Source: an uncultured Methylophaga sp. | GTDB taxonomy: Bacteria > Pseudomonadota > Gammaproteobacteria > Nitrosococcales > Methylophagaceae | Direction of reading: 5' to 3' | Length of the DNA: 64,000 bases | Assembly: GCF_947259025.1 (NCBI RefSeq) | Contig: NZ_CAMYKO010000007.1 | Coordinates: forward strand, 131,445 to 195,444 | Shown: one piece after another, positions 40,044 to 50,878 of the stretch | Layout of the letters: each line of letters starts with the position of its first letter | Numbering within the stretch: position 1 is the first letter of the stretch | Position numbers and translations under genes: made by a program | The notes under the pieces: model-generated | What the model was told of the DNA's origin: nothing | The model's database searches: none | The model's input: only the letters and a program-made list of their open reading frames with translations

Positions 40044-41717
40044 TCAGTGTTGTGCCTGATCCAGCATTTCCTCGGCATGTGACCGGGTTTTCTGGGTCAG
40101 GTTTACCCCGCCCAGCATGCGGGCGATCTCTTCGACCCGCTGCGTTTTATCCAGCTTATCGACGGTGATGTGCGTACTGTCTGCCAGGTGCTTTTTATTC
40201 ACCTGTAACTGATGATGCGCCTGGGCTGCGACCTGTGGCAGGTGAGTGATACAAATCACCTGCTGACTGCCCGCCAGTTTGCGAAGATGTTGACCGACGA
40301 CTTCGGCAACACTGCCACCGATGCCGACATCGACTTCATCAAAGATCAAAGTCGGGACACTACGCTGACCGGCGGTGACCACCTGGATAGCCAGACTGAT
40401 GCGCGCCAGTTCACCACCGGAAGCCACTTTAGCCAAATCACCGGCAGGTTGGCCCGGATTGGTGGTCACCAGCAACCTGACCTGATCACTGCCATATTCG
40501 CTGATTCTGTTGTCAGGCAGCGGGGCCACCTCGATCTCGATTTTGCCTGCCGGAATGGCCAATTGTTGGATTGATGCGGTGATTTGTTCGCCCAGCGGTC
40601 CGGCAGCTTGCTGACGCCGTTGGTACAATTGCCCACACAAATCGCGACAGTGTTTTTCCCTGGCACCCACATCCTTTTCCAACTGTGCCAGTGTCACCTC
40701 ACTATTGGAAAGCGCTGCCAGTTCATCACTCAGGGACTGATAAAGTTCAGGTAATTGTTCAATCTCAACCTGATGTTTGCGTGCCAGGTCGTGTAATTGG
40801 GATAGCTGGGTTTCAATCGCCTCCAACCTGCCTGGATCCAGTTCGGCATGATCCAGGTAATGACGCAGATCAGTGGCCGTTTCATCGAGGTTAATGATAG
40901 CGGCATTAAGCGTTTCCACCGCACTGGCGAAACGCGGTTCGTAATCCTGCAACTTCTCCAGTTCACCCAAGCTATGGCTGATCTGATCATAAGCGGCAGC
41001 CTGCTCGGCATCGAATATCTGGTGCAGACCGGCTTCGGCCGCCGAAATCAGTTGTGAGGCATTGGCAAGCTGTGCCTGATCCTGCAGCAACTGCTGGATG
41101 CTGTCTTCGCTGAGCTCCAGCGCTTCCAGTTCATCGACCTGATACTGCAACAGTTCCTGGCGTGCCGCCTGATCGTCTGACTGCTGCTGCAGATCAGCCA
41201 ACTGTTGCTGCAAATGCTGCCAGTCGTGGTAGGCCTGTTTCAATTCATTCAGCAGCGCTTTATTAGCGGCGACAATATCGACAAGTTCCCGCTGGGTCTG
41301 GGGGCGGACCAGGGACTGATGAGCATGCTGTCCGTGGATATCAATGCTGCGCTCACTGACTTCCCTTAGCAGGGTTAACGGCACGACGCGACCGTTGATA
41401 TAGCCTTTGGAGCGGCCGTCACGACTGATAGTGCGGCGAAGGTGGCAGAGATCGTCATCATCCAGTTCCTGATCAACAAGCCATTGCTGGAGCAAGGGGT
41501 TGTTGTCGATGCTGAACTCGGCTTCAATTTCGGCGCGATCGGTACCCTGGCGGATCATTTTTGAATCAGCGCGGTCACCCAGCACCAGACTCAGCGCATC
41601 AACCAGCATCGATTTGCCGGCCCCGGTTTCACCGGTTAATGATGTCATGCCGCTATCAAAGCTGAGCGCCAGGTCTTCTACCACGGCGAGATTGCGTACG
41701 CTAAGGCTGCTTAGCAT
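40044..41717 (-). CDS. recN: DNA repair protein RecN
   Basis: The 557-residue SMC-like ATPase acts early in double-strand break repair. Walker A is GETGAGKSMLVDAL near residue 31; two long coiled coils (about 160-365) surround a hinge; the C-terminal half has LASGGELARISLAIQ-type ABC signature (KVASGGELARISLA) and Walker B LIFDEVDVGIGG. The end is ordinary. It overlaps the nadK gene by seven bases and is convergent with fur, one base apart. Confidence 0.95.
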   Translation of the reverse strand: MLSSLSVRNLAVVEDLALSFDSGMTSLTGETGAGKSMLVDALSLVLGDRADSKMIRQGTDRAEIEAEFSIDNNPLLQQWLVDQELDDDDLCHLRRTISRDGRSKGYINGRVVPLTLLREVSERSIDIHGQHAHQSLVRPQTQRELVDIVAANKALLNELKQAYHDWQHLQQQLADLQQQSDDQAARQELLQYQVDELEALELSEDSIQQLLQDQAQLANASQLISAAEAGLHQIFDAEQAAAYDQISHSLGELEKLQDYEPRFASAVETLNAAIINLDETATDLRHYLDHAELDPGRLEAIETQLSQLHDLARKHQVEIEQLPELYQSLSDELAALSNSEVTLAQLEKDVGAREKHCRDLCGQLYQRRQQAAGPLGEQITASIQQLAIPAGKIEIEVAPLPDNRISEYGSDQVRLLVTTNPGQPAGDLAKVASGGELARISLAIQVVTAGQRSVPTLIFDEVDVGIGGSVAEVVGQHLRKLAGSQQVICITHLPQVAAQAHHQLQVNKKHLADSTHITVDKLDKTQRVEEIARMLGGVNLTQKTRSHAEEMLDQAQH

Positions 41718-42586
41718 GTCAGTTTTCTACCCCATTCCAGTTTAGCCCGGAGGATAGAATAATGGTCGTGATCTTCCAGATGCAATAGCCGGATTTGACT
41801 GGAATGGCGCTCAATACGCACGGTGTCACCGGGTTCCACAATTTGTCCCGGCCGACCGTCGCAGGTCACCATGCCGGTGGTAATGTTATTTTCACTGAGG
41901 GTGATTTCAATGGTATTGCTGGCAGCCACCACCAGGGGCCGGTTACTCAGCGTGTGCGGACAGACCGAAGCCAGCACCACCGCGTCCAAATCGACATCAA
42001 CAATCGGGCCGCCGGCTGACATGGCATAAGCGGTAGAGCCGGTAGGGGTGGCGACCACCAGACCATCGGCGCGCTGGCTATTGAGAAACTTGCCATTGAT
42101 ATAGGTTTCAAACTCTATCATGTGCAGATTCTGGTGGGCATGAATCACCACATCATTCATGGCAATGCCCGGCGCCGCGGCGTTGTTGTTGATATCGGCC
42201 TGTAACAGAAAACGCCGGTCATCACGATAGCGCCCACAGAGGATTTGCCCCAGTTGCTGTTCCAGGTTACTCAAGGTGACATCGGCGAGAAAGCCCAGAC
42301 GGCCGACATTGATACCCACAACGGGCATATCACTACCGGAAACAGCACGGGCCGCAGACAACAGGGTACCGTCACCGCCTATGGCGATGGTCAGGTCACA
42401 CTGTTCCGGAAAAGCCTCGACTGTGAGGACATCCAACTCGGGCAAAAACGACAAAGGTTCATTACAGACGACTTCGAGCTGTTGTTCACGCAGGAACTGA
42501 TTGACGCGAACAACGGCATTTTCCATCACGGTATCATCCTTACGGACAAATAAGCCGATACGTTTGAAAGTCGAATCTGTGGTCAA
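41711..42586 (-). CDS. nadK: NAD kinase
   Basis: The 291-residue enzyme phosphorylates NAD to NADP with ATP or polyphosphate. It has the GGDGT motif in DLTIAIGGDGTLLSAARA, the second motif GRLGFLADV, the AMNDVVIHA stretch, and the ADGLVVATPTGSTAYAMSAGGP block. It reads into recN with a seven-base overlap, as in E. coli where nadK-recN-bamE are neighbours. The promoter should lie between it and ndk. Confidence 0.95.
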   Translation of the reverse strand: MTTDSTFKRIGLFVRKDDTVMENAVVRVNQFLREQQLEVVCNEPLSFLPELDVLTVEAFPEQCDLTIAIGGDGTLLSAARAVSGSDMPVVGINVGRLGFLADVTLSNLEQQLGQILCGRYRDDRRFLLQADINNNAAAPGIAMNDVVIHAHQNLHMIEFETYINGKFLNSQRADGLVVATPTGSTAYAMSAGGPIVDVDLDAVVLASVCPHTLSNRPLVVAASNTIEITLSENNITTGMVTCDGRPGQIVEPGDTVRIERHSSQIRLLHLEDHDHYSILRAKLEWGRKLTC

Positions 42587-42685
42587 AGCAAGCTTCCGTA
42601 GCTGAGTGAATGGTCATCTGATAGTAAAGCTTTTGTCATAAAATCCAAAGCAAAACCCACTTTGCCTGACCGGCTTCGAATAACA

Positions 42686-42716
42686 TTGTTAATGACCGCG
42701 GCAGAAATGGTAGAAT
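42686..42716 (+). promoter_or_regulatory. Possible ndk promoter
   Basis: TTGTTA (42686-42691) and TAGAAT (42711-42716) are separated by 19 bases, at a fair distance from the ndk start at 42761. The -10 box is good; the spacer is two bases longer than ideal. Confidence 0.4.
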
Positions 42717-42760
42717 AACGGGATTTTTATTGAACTAAACTAAACCAACAGAGGAACGAA

Positions 42761-43192
42761 ATGGCGATCGAACGTACACTTTCTATCATCAAACCTGACG
42801 CAGTTGCAAAAAACGCGATCGGTGAGATTTATACCCGCTTTGAAAAAGCCGGCCTGCAAATCGTCGCTGCCAAAATGATGCACCTGACTCAGGAACAGGC
42901 AGAAGGTTTTTATGCCGAACATAAGGAGCGTCCTTTCTTCGGTGCCCTGGTCAGCTTCATGACTTCCGGCCCGGTGATTGTGCAGGTGCTGGAAGGTGAG
43001 AATGCCGTCCTGACTCATCGTGACCTGATGGGTGCCACCAACCCGGCCGAAGCTGAAGCCGGCACTATCCGCGCTGACTTTGCTCAAAGCATCGATGAAA
43101 ACGCTGTTCACGGTTCTGACTCTGTTGACAGTGCTGCCCGTGAAATCAGCTACTTCTTTGCTGACGGCGAACTGTGCGCACGCACTCGCTAA
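42761..43192 (+). CDS. ndk: Nucleoside diphosphate kinase
   Basis: The 143-residue enzyme balances nucleoside triphosphate pools by a phospho-histidine ping-pong. The active-site block is [14 protein letters not shown], with its catalytic His, and the nucleotide-binding blocks [19 protein letters not shown] and [19 protein letters not shown] are present. Length is standard. It heads a run of genes on the same strand (rlmN, pilW, rodZ, ispG, hisS). Confidence 0.97.
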   Translation: MAIERTLSIIKPDAVAKNAIGEIYTRFEKAGLQIVAAKMMHLTQEQAEGFYAEHKERPFFGALVSFMTSGPVIVQVLEGENAVLTHRDLMGATNPAEAEAGTIRADFAQSIDENAVHGSDSVDSAAREISYFFADGELCARTR

Positions 43193-43201
43193 GAGGCTGA
43201 A

Positions 43202-44308
43202 ATGACTGAACGCACGAATCTACTGGGATTAGACCTGCAAGGTCTGGAAGCGTTTTTCGTCGAACTCGGCGAAAAACCTTTCCGTGCGCGCCAGCTTCTC
43301 CAGTGGATCCACAAATACCGGGTGACCGACTTTGCCGAGATGACTAATCTCAGCAAAGTCCTGCGTGAAAAACTGCAGCAGGTATCGGAAGTCCGTGTTC
43401 CCGAGGTGCTGCAGGAGCATGTCTCCCGCGACGGCACCCGCAAATGGATCATCAAGATGGACGGTGGTAATGCCATCGAAGCGGTATTTATTCCGGAAGG
43501 GGGCAGGGGCACGCTGTGCGTCTCATCGCAGGTGGGATGTGCGCTGACTTGCACCTTCTGTTCTACTGGCCAACAGGGCTTTAACCGTAATCTGGACGCG
43601 GCCGAAATCGTCGCCCAGTTATGGATAGCCAATGAAGCACTGGGCAAAGACCCCAAAGGTAACCGCGTTGTCACCAATGTGGTGATGATGGGCATGGGCG
43701 AGCCGCTGGCCAACTACAATAATGTGGTCACCGCCATGAATCTGATGCGCGATGACTTTGGTTACGGCATATCTTGGCGTCGCCTGACATTGAGCACCTC
43801 AGGCATGGTGCCGATGATCGACAAATTGCGTGAAGACTGCCATGTCAGTCTGGCGATTTCGCTGCACGCGGCCAATGACAAGCTGCGCGACGAGATTATT
43901 CCGCTCAACCAGAAATACCCGATTGCCGACTTACTGGCGGCATGTAAACGCTATGTGGCCGGCGATCAGAAACGTCGCCATATCACCGTCGAATATGTGA
44001 TGCTCGACGGCATCAACGATGCGCTGGAAGATGCGCGTGACTTGGACCGTCTGCTAAAAGACCTGCCGACCAAGATCAATCTGATTCCGTTCAATCCCTT
44101 CCCAGGGACTGATTACAAGTGCTCATCACGCAAGCAGATTGAGCGCTTCAAGCAATACCTGATTGACAAGGGACAAGTCGTTACCGTGCGAAAAACCCGT
44201 GGTGATGATATCGTGGCAGCTTGTGGTCAGCTGGCCGGCGAGGTGCAGGATAAATCGCGCCGGGCTGAGCGTCTTGCCAAGCAGCGGGAGGTCGTTTTTC
44301 ACCAATGA
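43202..44308 (+). CDS. rlmN: Dual-specificity RNA methyltransferase RlmN
   Basis: The 368-residue radical-SAM enzyme methylates C2 of A2503 in 23S rRNA and A37 of some tRNAs. The iron-sulfur cysteines are in [17 protein letters not shown] (about 115-130); the [13 protein letters not shown] block, the STSGMVP stretch and the catalytic Cys-containing C-terminal region ([19 protein letters not shown]) are intact. It starts nine bases after ndk and its end overlaps pilW by four bases. Confidence 0.97.
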   Translation: MTERTNLLGLDLQGLEAFFVELGEKPFRARQLLQWIHKYRVTDFAEMTNLSKVLREKLQQVSEVRVPEVLQEHVSRDGTRKWIIKMDGGNAIEAVFIPEGGRGTLCVSSQVGCALTCTFCSTGQQGFNRNLDAAEIVAQLWIANEALGKDPKGNRVVTNVVMMGMGEPLANYNNVVTAMNLMRDDFGYGISWRRLTLSTSGMVPMIDKLREDCHVSLAISLHAANDKLRDEIIPLNQKYPIADLLAACKRYVAGDQKRRHITVEYVMLDGINDALEDARDLDRLLKDLPTKINLIPFNPFPGTDYKCSSRKQIERFKQYLIDKGQVVTVRKTRGDDIVAACGQLAGEVQDKSRRAERLAKQREVVFHQ

Positions 44309-45075
44309 GTAAAGGCTTGCAGAAGTGGTTGATACTGTTGGTTTTGTCGTCACTGACGGCATGTAATTCTACCGGTAGCACTCGCACGCAATATGTGGCG
44401 CCCGATCCGGAAGCCGCTGAAATTAATATGCGCCTCGGTATCAATTATCTGCAGCGCGGTGACTACGCCGTGGCGCTGGAAAAACTGGAAAAAGCGCTCA
44501 AACAAAATCCCAACCTGCCCAGTGCTCACAACACGATAGCGTTGCTTTATCAGCGTCTGGGAGAAAATGACAAGGCCGAATCACACTTTCAGGAAGCGGT
44601 AGATCGAGATCCTGCCTATTCCCAGGCACAGAATAACTTCGGTGCTTTTCTTTGCGACCAGGGCCGCTATGAACAAGCCGAACAACGGTTTCTGAAAGCT
44701 GTAGAAAATCCGCTCTATGAAACACCTGCTCAGGCTTACGAAAATGCCGGGTTGTGTGCAATGAGGATTCCTGACAGTGATAAGGCAGAGGCCTATTTCC
44801 GCAAGGCATTGCAGATGCAGCCGACGCTGAGCAAATCGCTGCTGCAAATGGCAAACATCAGCTACGATGCCGACAACTACCTGCAGGCGCGTGGCTACAT
44901 TCAACGTTACCAGTCAGCTTCCAGGTGGACGCCTCAGGCGTTGTTGCTGGCCATCAAAACCGAGAATCAACTGGACGATCAGGACGCGGTAGCGAGTTAT
45001 ACCTTGATCCTGCGCTCACGTTTCCCGGACTCAGATGAGTTGCAGGTCGTCAACCAGGGGTTGCTTGACTCATGA
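44305..45075 (+). CDS. pilW: Type IV pilus biogenesis lipoprotein PilW/PilF
   Basis: The 256-residue protein has a lipoprotein signal (LSSLTAC, Cys about 20) and a string of tetratricopeptide repeats from about residue 40, for example [20 protein letters not shown] and [20 protein letters not shown]. In Pseudomonas this pilotin places the PilQ secretin in the outer membrane. It lies in the conserved rlmN-pilW-rodZ-ispG-hisS order and overlaps rodZ by four bases. Confidence 0.92.
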   Translation: MSKGLQKWLILLVLSSLTACNSTGSTRTQYVAPDPEAAEINMRLGINYLQRGDYAVALEKLEKALKQNPNLPSAHNTIALLYQRLGENDKAESHFQEAVDRDPAYSQAQNNFGAFLCDQGRYEQAEQRFLKAVENPLYETPAQAYENAGLCAMRIPDSDKAEAYFRKALQMQPTLSKSLLQMANISYDADNYLQARGYIQRYQSASRWTPQALLLAIKTENQLDDQDAVASYTLILRSRFPDSDELQVVNQGLLDS

Positions 45076-46037
45076 GCGAGACACACGACGAACCGGTGAT
45101 GAGCAGTGGCTCACCGTCAATCGGTGACAGACTGCGTGAGGCCCGGGAAGCCAAGAATTACACTTTATCCGAAGTGGCGGCCCAGCTAAGGCTGACCAAA
45201 GATATTATTGCCCATATGGAAGACCAGGATTGGGACAAGCTCAACGGTCGTACCTATGCCCGTGGCTACTTTGCCAACTATGTGAAGTTTCTGGGGCTGC
45301 CTTACGAGGAAATGCTGGCCGTATTCAATCTGGAATACTCGGCCAAAGAACCTGCCATCGATCTCAAACACCGCGGCCACAGCGTCAATGAGCGCGCTTT
45401 CCCATGGTTTATGCTGGCCTTGGTTGCCATTATCCTGGTGGTTATCTGGCTGGCTTACCAGCAGTGGCAGCAGACACAATCACTGGAACAGTCATCGACA
45501 GCACCCGAGTCGCAGCCGGCAGAGGTCGAAGATGAAGCTTTCAATGACAGCGTGGTTGAGCCTTTACAAAACGACAGCACGCTAAGCCCGCAGCCAGCGC
45601 AACAGAATGACTCAGCGCCGCTGCCCCAGGAGTCGCTGAGCGCCACAGCTGATGCGCTGGGGCTTAGTGATGACAACCTGAAAGAAATCAACGCCGCTGA
45701 GCAGATTAATTCCGCTTCAGAGACCGCGGCCGGGCAACAGGCGGGTATGACACCTTTGCAGGCAGAAACGCAGCAGCAAGCGGCGACTGAAGCATCAACC
45801 CTGCGCCTCAGCTTCAGCGAAGCGTGCTGGGTAGAGGTGACCAATGCTGATGCCAAAGTACTGGTCAGCAAGAAAATGCAGGCGAATGATTCGCTGGAGC
45901 TCAGCTCTGACAAGTCACTGAGTGTACTGCTGGGGCGAGCCACAGCCGCGACAGTTTATTTCAACAACCAGCAGGTCGATCTGAAGCCTTATACCCGGGG
46001 TGATGTAGCAAGACTGACTTTGGGGGTGGAATCCTGA
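45072..46037 (+). CDS. rodZ: RodZ-like cell-shape protein
   Basis: The 321-residue protein has a cytoplasmic helix-turn-helix (about 15-80: [39 protein letters not shown]), one membrane helix (about 113-130: [19 protein letters not shown]), a long acidic, Ser/Gln-rich periplasmic linker, and a C-terminal DUF4115 domain with [18 protein letters not shown]. RodZ links MreB to the envelope and sets rod shape. The final 60 residues match the usual beta-rich domain. It overlaps ispG by one base. Confidence 0.92.
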   Translation: MSETHDEPVMSSGSPSIGDRLREAREAKNYTLSEVAAQLRLTKDIIAHMEDQDWDKLNGRTYARGYFANYVKFLGLPYEEMLAVFNLEYSAKEPAIDLKHRGHSVNERAFPWFMLALVAIILVVIWLAYQQWQQTQSLEQSSTAPESQPAEVEDEAFNDSVVEPLQNDSTLSPQPAQQNDSAPLPQESLSATADALGLSDDNLKEINAAEQINSASETAAGQQAGMTPLQAETQQQAATEASTLRLSFSEACWVEVTNADAKVLVSKKMQANDSLELSSDKSLSVLLGRATAATVYFNNQQVDLKPYTRGDVARLTLGVES

Positions 46038-47167
46038 TGGAAACGACAAGCTATATCCAACGCAGAAAATCACGCCAGATCATGGTAGGTAATGTCCCGG
46101 TCGGTGGTGATGCACCGGTCGCGGTACAGAGTATGACTAATACCTCAACCACTGATGTTGAAGCGACGGTCAAGCAAATCCAGTCGCTGCAGAATGTCGG
46201 TGCTGATATTGTCCGCGTCTCGGTGCCGACCATGGATGCGGCGGAGGCGTTTGGCCAGATCCGCAAACAGGTCAACATTCCGCTGGTGGCCGATATTCAT
46301 TTTGATTACAAGATTGCACTGCGGGTAGCAGAACTGGGCGTTGATTGCCTGCGCATCAACCCGGGAAATATCGGTCGCGAAGATCGGGTTCGGGCCGTGG
46401 TGGATAAAGCGCGTGATTACGGTATTCCGATTCGGATAGGTGTCAATGCCGGTTCGCTGGAAAAAGAGCTGCAGAAAAAATACGGTGAACCCACACCGGA
46501 CGCACTGGTGGAGTCGGCGCTGCGCCATATCGATATTCTGGATCGCCTTAACTTTCCTGATTTCAAGGTCAGCCTCAAAGCCTCGGATGTGTTTATGACC
46601 GTGCATGCCTATCGCAAGCTGGCCGATCAGATTGAGCAGCCCTTGCACCTGGGCATTACCGAAGCCGGTGGCCTGCGTAGCGGGGCGGTCAAATCTTCGA
46701 TCGGTCTGGGTATGCTGCTGGCCGAAGGTATCGGCGATACCATTCGTGTCTCGCTGGCGGCCGATCCGGTAGAAGAAATCAAAGTCGGCTTCGATATTCT
46801 CAAAAGCCTGCGCATACGCAACAAAGGCGTCAATCTGATTGCCTGTCCGTCCTGCTCACGCCAGCAGTTTGATGTGATTTCGACCGTCAATGCGCTGGAA
46901 GCCCGGCTGGAAGACATTACTGAGCCGATGGATGTGGCGGTGATTGGTTGTGTCGTCAATGGTCCCGGTGAAGCCAAGGAAGCCGCTATCGGCCTGACTG
47001 GCGGTTCGCCCAACCTGCTTTATGTCGATGGCAAACCCAATATGAAAGTCGACAATGAAACGCTGGTCGATCAACTGGAACAACAGATCCGTCAGCGTAT
47101 TGCCCTGCGTCAGGCGCAATCAGATTCAGAACAAGACAAAATTATTCCGATAAAGGACATCAGTTAA
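46037..47167 (+). CDS. ispG: 4-hydroxy-3-methylbut-2-enyl diphosphate synthase IspG
   Basis: The 376-residue iron-sulfur enzyme catalyses the next-to-last step of the MEP isoprenoid pathway. The N-terminal TIM-barrel part includes [17 protein letters not shown] and [13 protein letters not shown]; the [4Fe-4S] cysteines are in [13 protein letters not shown] and [16 protein letters not shown]. Length agrees with E. coli (372). A leading segment [20 protein letters not shown] is typical. The hisS start follows two bases after the stop. Confidence 0.97.
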   Translation: METTSYIQRRKSRQIMVGNVPVGGDAPVAVQSMTNTSTTDVEATVKQIQSLQNVGADIVRVSVPTMDAAEAFGQIRKQVNIPLVADIHFDYKIALRVAELGVDCLRINPGNIGREDRVRAVVDKARDYGIPIRIGVNAGSLEKELQKKYGEPTPDALVESALRHIDILDRLNFPDFKVSLKASDVFMTVHAYRKLADQIEQPLHLGITEAGGLRSGAVKSSIGLGMLLAEGIGDTIRVSLAADPVEEIKVGFDILKSLRIRNKGVNLIACPSCSRQQFDVISTVNALEARLEDITEPMDVAVIGCVVNGPGEAKEAAIGLTGGSPNLLYVDGKPNMKVDNETLVDQLEQQIRQRIALRQAQSDSEQDKIIPIKDIS

Positions 47168-47169
47168 AC

Positions 47170-48426
47170 GTGGCAGACATAATCCGTTCTATTCGGGGCA
47201 TGAACGATCTCCTCCCCGATGTGACGCCTTATTGGCAAGCGGTTGAAAATAGCCTGAAAGCCGTGCTCAGCGGTTATGGTTACCAGGAAATCCGCTTTCC
47301 TATCGTAGAAAAAACCGAACTGTTCAAACGCTCTATCGGCGAAGTCACCGACATCGTCGAAAAAGAAATGTATACCTTTGACGATCGCAATGGCGACAGC
47401 CTGACCCTGCGACCGGAAGGCACAGCAGGCTGCGTCCGCGCTGCCATGCAGAACGGCCTGCTCAATCAGACACAACGGCTCTGGTACATGGGGCCGATGT
47501 TTCGCCATGAACGGCCGCAGAAAGGCCGTTACCGCCAATTTCACCAGGTTGGTGTGGAAGCCTTTGGTTTTGATGGCCCGGATATCGATGCCGAAATGAT
47601 CCTGATGACCGCCAGGCTCTGGAAAGAACTGGGTCTGACCGGTATCAGTCTGCAGATCAATTCTCTGGGTTCAACCGAAGCCCGGCTGGCCTACCGGCAG
47701 GAACTGGTCAAATATTTTGAAGCCCATCAGGCGCAACTCGACGAGGACAGTCAGCGTCGTTTGCACAGCAATCCGCTGCGCATCCTGGACAGTAAAAATC
47801 CGGATATGCAGACGCTCAATGAAGCTGCACCTAAACTGATTGATCACCTCGACGAGGAATCCAAAGCGCATTTCCAGGCTTTATGTCAGACCCTCGATAA
47901 AGTCGGGATTGATTATGAGATCAATCCGCGTCTGGTACGTGGACTCGACTATTACGGCAAAACCGTATTCGAATGGGTCACAGACCAGCTCGGCTCGCAG
48001 GGGACTGTCTGTGCCGGTGGCCGTTATGATGGTCTGGTGGCGCAACTGGGCGGCAAGGGCGCAACAGCGATTGGCTTTGCTATCGGCATTGAACGATTGA
48101 TCGCCTTGCTGGAGGCCACGGACGCGCTGCCTGAAATTCCCCAAACAGATGCCTATTTGGTTGCTGTGGGTGATACAGCCGCCACGCAGTCGCCGATTCT
48201 GGCGGAGCAGTTACGCGACCAGTTACCCGGCTTTAAGTTGATTAGCCATTGTGGTGGTGGTAGTTTTAAGAGCCAATTTAAACGCGCCGATCGCAGCGGC
48301 GCACGCTGGACTCTGATCCTGGGCGAAGAAGAAACTAATAACAAAACTGTCGGTGTGAAAACCATGGCCACCGGCGAGCAGGAAACCGTCAGCTGGGACG
48401 GTTTGGCAGCGTACCTGACGCAATAA
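47170..48426 (+). CDS. hisS: Histidyl-tRNA synthetase
   Basis: The 418-residue class II synthetase charges tRNA-His, whose gene is at 28383. Motifs include [54 protein letters not shown], and the histidine-specific [15 protein letters not shown]. The C-terminal anticodon-binding domain starts near residue 325. The start is GTG 47170. In many gammaproteobacteria yfgM, bamB and der follow hisS; here pgi follows, 28 bases later. Confidence 0.97.
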   Translation: MADIIRSIRGMNDLLPDVTPYWQAVENSLKAVLSGYGYQEIRFPIVEKTELFKRSIGEVTDIVEKEMYTFDDRNGDSLTLRPEGTAGCVRAAMQNGLLNQTQRLWYMGPMFRHERPQKGRYRQFHQVGVEAFGFDGPDIDAEMILMTARLWKELGLTGISLQINSLGSTEARLAYRQELVKYFEAHQAQLDEDSQRRLHSNPLRILDSKNPDMQTLNEAAPKLIDHLDEESKAHFQALCQTLDKVGIDYEINPRLVRGLDYYGKTVFEWVTDQLGSQGTVCAGGRYDGLVAQLGGKGATAIGFAIGIERLIALLEATDALPEIPQTDAYLVAVGDTAATQSPILAEQLRDQLPGFKLISHCGGGSFKSQFKRADRSGARWTLILGEEETNNKTVGVKTMATGEQETVSWDGLAAYLTQ

Positions 48427-48454
48427 ATATAAATAATCAAGAAATAGCAGAACT

Positions 48455-50092
48455 ATGACACCTTTGAACATACCTGAGTGGCAATCTCTGGTCCGCCATT
48501 ACGAGGACCTGAAGTACCTCTCCATGCGAGAACAATTCGCTTTGGATTCCGGTCGTTTCGAGCGCTTTTCGGTGAAAAGCGGCGAGCTGTTGCTGGACTA
48601 CTCCAAAAACCGCATAACCCAGGAAACCATCGACAAACTGGTTCAGTTGGCCGAAGCGGTTGAGCTTCAGGACTGGATCGAAAAGATGTTCAAAGGCGAG
48701 ACCATCAATCACACCGAGCGTCGCGCCGTGCTGCATACCGCTTTGCGTAATCGCTCCAGTAACCCGGTGATGGTGGATGGCAAAGATGTGATGCCGGAAG
48801 TGAATGCGGTGCTGGACAAGATGCGTCGTTTTTCCGAGCAGGTACATAACGGTAGCTGGCTGGGTTACAGCGGCAAGAAAATGACCGATATCGTCAATAT
48901 CGGTATCGGTGGCTCTGATCTGGGGCCGGCGATGATCTGTGATGCGCTGGAGCCTTATGGCATTGAAGGCATCAATGTGCATTTTGTTTCCAATGTTGAT
49001 GGCACTGATCTGAGTACCACGCTGGATCAACTCAATCCGGAAACCACTTTGTTTGTGGTGGCCTCGAAAACCTTCACCACCCAGGAAACCATTACCAATG
49101 CCCAGTCTGCACGTACTTGGTTCCTGCGATCAGCCAAGCAGGAAGATGTGGCCAAGCACTTCGTGGCGGTGTCGACCAATGCCAAGGAAGTGGCCAAATT
49201 CGGCATTGATACAGACAACATGTTCGAAATCTGGGACTGGGTCGGTGGCCGCTACTCCTTGTGGAGTGCGATAGGTCTGCCGATTGTGCTTTACGTAGGC
49301 ATGGACAACTTTGAACGCCTGCTCGATGGCGGTCACCAGATGGACGAACACTTCCGCACCCAGCCGCTGGCTGAGAATATTCCGGTGATTATGGGCCTGC
49401 TGGGGATCTGGTATATCAATTTCTTCAGTGCCCAGACCCATGCTATCGTGCCTTACGATCATTCGCTGGCGCGCTTCCCCAGCCACATGCAGCAGCTGGA
49501 TATGGAAAGTAACGGCAAGTTTATCAACCGTGAAGGGGCCCGCATCAGCTACAAGACCGGACCGGTCATCTGGGGCACACCGGGCACCAACGGCCAGCAT
49601 GCCTACTTCCAGTTGATTCACCAGGGCACGCAACTGATTCCGGTGGACTTTGTATTGCCGGTCAACAGCCATTATCCGGACTGCGATCACCAGTCTATCC
49701 TGCTGGCTAATGGCTTGGCGCAGGCGGAAGCGCTGATGAAAGGCAAGACTGCAGAAGAAGTCCGTGCCGAACTGGTCAAGGAAGGCTTTGAAGGCAAGGC
49801 GCTGGAAGCCCTGTTGCCGCATAAAGTCTTCCCGGGCAATCGTCCCAGCAATGTGCTGCTGTTCCCCAAACTGACGCCGGAGATGCTGGGCCAGCTGGTG
49901 GCACTCTACGAGCACAAGGTGTTTGTGCAGGGCGTGATTTGGAATATCAACTCATTTGACCAGTGGGGCGTGGAACTGGGTAAACAACTGGCCAAGGCCA
50001 TTCTGCCTGATCTTAAAGACGGGGCAGACATTTCCAGCCACGACAGCTCGACTACCAGTCTGATCAAAATGATCCGCGATTTACGCCAGTAA
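48455..50092 (+). CDS. pgi: Glucose-6-phosphate isomerase
   Basis: The 545-residue enzyme interconverts glucose-6-phosphate and fructose-6-phosphate. The signature [16 protein letters not shown], the [15 protein letters not shown] sugar-phosphate block and the catalytic region [12 protein letters not shown] are all present. Length is normal. It links central metabolism to the glycogen genes further right (glucose-1-phosphate is formed from glucose-6-phosphate). The gene is convergent with ppk2; the stops are one base apart. Confidence 0.97.
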   Translation: MTPLNIPEWQSLVRHYEDLKYLSMREQFALDSGRFERFSVKSGELLLDYSKNRITQETIDKLVQLAEAVELQDWIEKMFKGETINHTERRAVLHTALRNRSSNPVMVDGKDVMPEVNAVLDKMRRFSEQVHNGSWLGYSGKKMTDIVNIGIGGSDLGPAMICDALEPYGIEGINVHFVSNVDGTDLSTTLDQLNPETTLFVVASKTFTTQETITNAQSARTWFLRSAKQEDVAKHFVAVSTNAKEVAKFGIDTDNMFEIWDWVGGRYSLWSAIGLPIVLYVGMDNFERLLDGGHQMDEHFRTQPLAENIPVIMGLLGIWYINFFSAQTHAIVPYDHSLARFPSHMQQLDMESNGKFINREGARISYKTGPVIWGTPGTNGQHAYFQLIHQGTQLIPVDFVLPVNSHYPDCDHQSILLANGLAQAEALMKGKTAEEVRAELVKEGFEGKALEALLPHKVFPGNRPSNVLLFPKLTPEMLGQLVALYEHKVFVQGVIWNINSFDQWGVELGKQLAKAILPDLKDGADISSHDSSTTSLIKMIRDLRQ

Positions 50093-50093
50093 A

Positions 50094-50876
50094 TCAGTCT
50101 TTGTCGCCCGCCCGGCGTTTAAATGCCGGGAAGGGCGGTGAATACACCACCTTTGCATCCAGCTCCTGCAGCAGTGTCTCGTCCTTATCCTCATAGGGGA
50201 GTTGTTGCAGAAAGTGGCGCATACAATTGAGTCGGGCTGCCCGCTTGTCGTCACTTTTGATGACCACCCAGGGGGCATGTGATGTGTGGGTGTGGGCCAG
50301 CATCTGATCGCGCGCTTCGCTGTATTGTTCCCATTTTTCCTGGGCGATAATATCAATCTCGCTCAGCTTCCAGTTTTTTAAAGGATTTCTGAGCCTTTCC
50401 TGAAAACGGGCCTGTTGTTCCTTGCGGCTGATAGACAGCCAGTATTTGAACAGGTAAATACCCTCATCGGCCAGCAGCCGTTCCAGCTCTGGTGCCTGCT
50501 CCAGAAACAGCTGGTATTTGTCATCGCTGGTAAAGCCCATGACTTTCTCAACGCCGGCACGGTTGTACCAGCTGCGATCAAACAACACGATTTCCCCAGC
50601 AGCCGGTAACTGCGACAGATAACGCTGGAAATACCATTGTTGCTGTTCGACATCGCTGGGCTTACCGAGGGCGACGACGCGGGCACCACGAGGATTGAGA
50701 TTCTCGCTGAAACGCTTGATCGTGCCACCCTTGCCAGCCGCATCGCGGCCTTCAAACAGCACCATAATGCGTTGGCCCTGGTCCCTGGCCCAAAGCTGCA
50801 CCTTAAGCAGTTCTATCTGCAACAATTTTTTTTGTTGTTGATAATAACTACGAGAGATGCGCTTTTTCTTGACCAC
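50094..50876 (-). CDS. ppk2: Polyphosphate kinase 2
   Basis: The 260-residue protein has Walker A in VLFEGRDAAGKGGTIKRF (about residue 40), a lid/Walker B block DRSWYNRAGVEKVMGF and the YFQRYLSQLP stretch, typical for single-domain PPK2. These enzymes move phosphate between polyphosphate and nucleotides. The class (ADP or AMP, GDP) cannot be fixed from sequence alone. It lies immediately beside glgB on the same strand (three bases apart, glgB upstream), so the two probably share a transcript. Confidence 0.93.
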   Translation of the reverse strand: MVKKKRISRSYYQQQKKLLQIELLKVQLWARDQGQRIMVLFEGRDAAGKGGTIKRFSENLNPRGARVVALGKPSDVEQQQWYFQRYLSQLPAAGEIVLFDRSWYNRAGVEKVMGFTSDDKYQLFLEQAPELERLLADEGIYLFKYWLSISRKEQQARFQERLRNPLKNWKLSEIDIIAQEKWEQYSEARDQMLAHTHTSHAPWVVIKSDDKRAARLNCMRHFLQQLPYEDKDETLLQELDAKVVYSPPFPAFKRRAGDKD

Positions 50877-50878
50877 AG

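Noticed and set aside
49130..49915. 261-codon minus-strand frame inside pgi
   Set aside because: Antisense shadow; pgi motifs cover the same bases.
50111..50130. CCCGGC/GCCGGG hairpin at the end of ppk2 as a terminator
   Set aside because: It lies inside the coding sequence and has no T-run on either strand.
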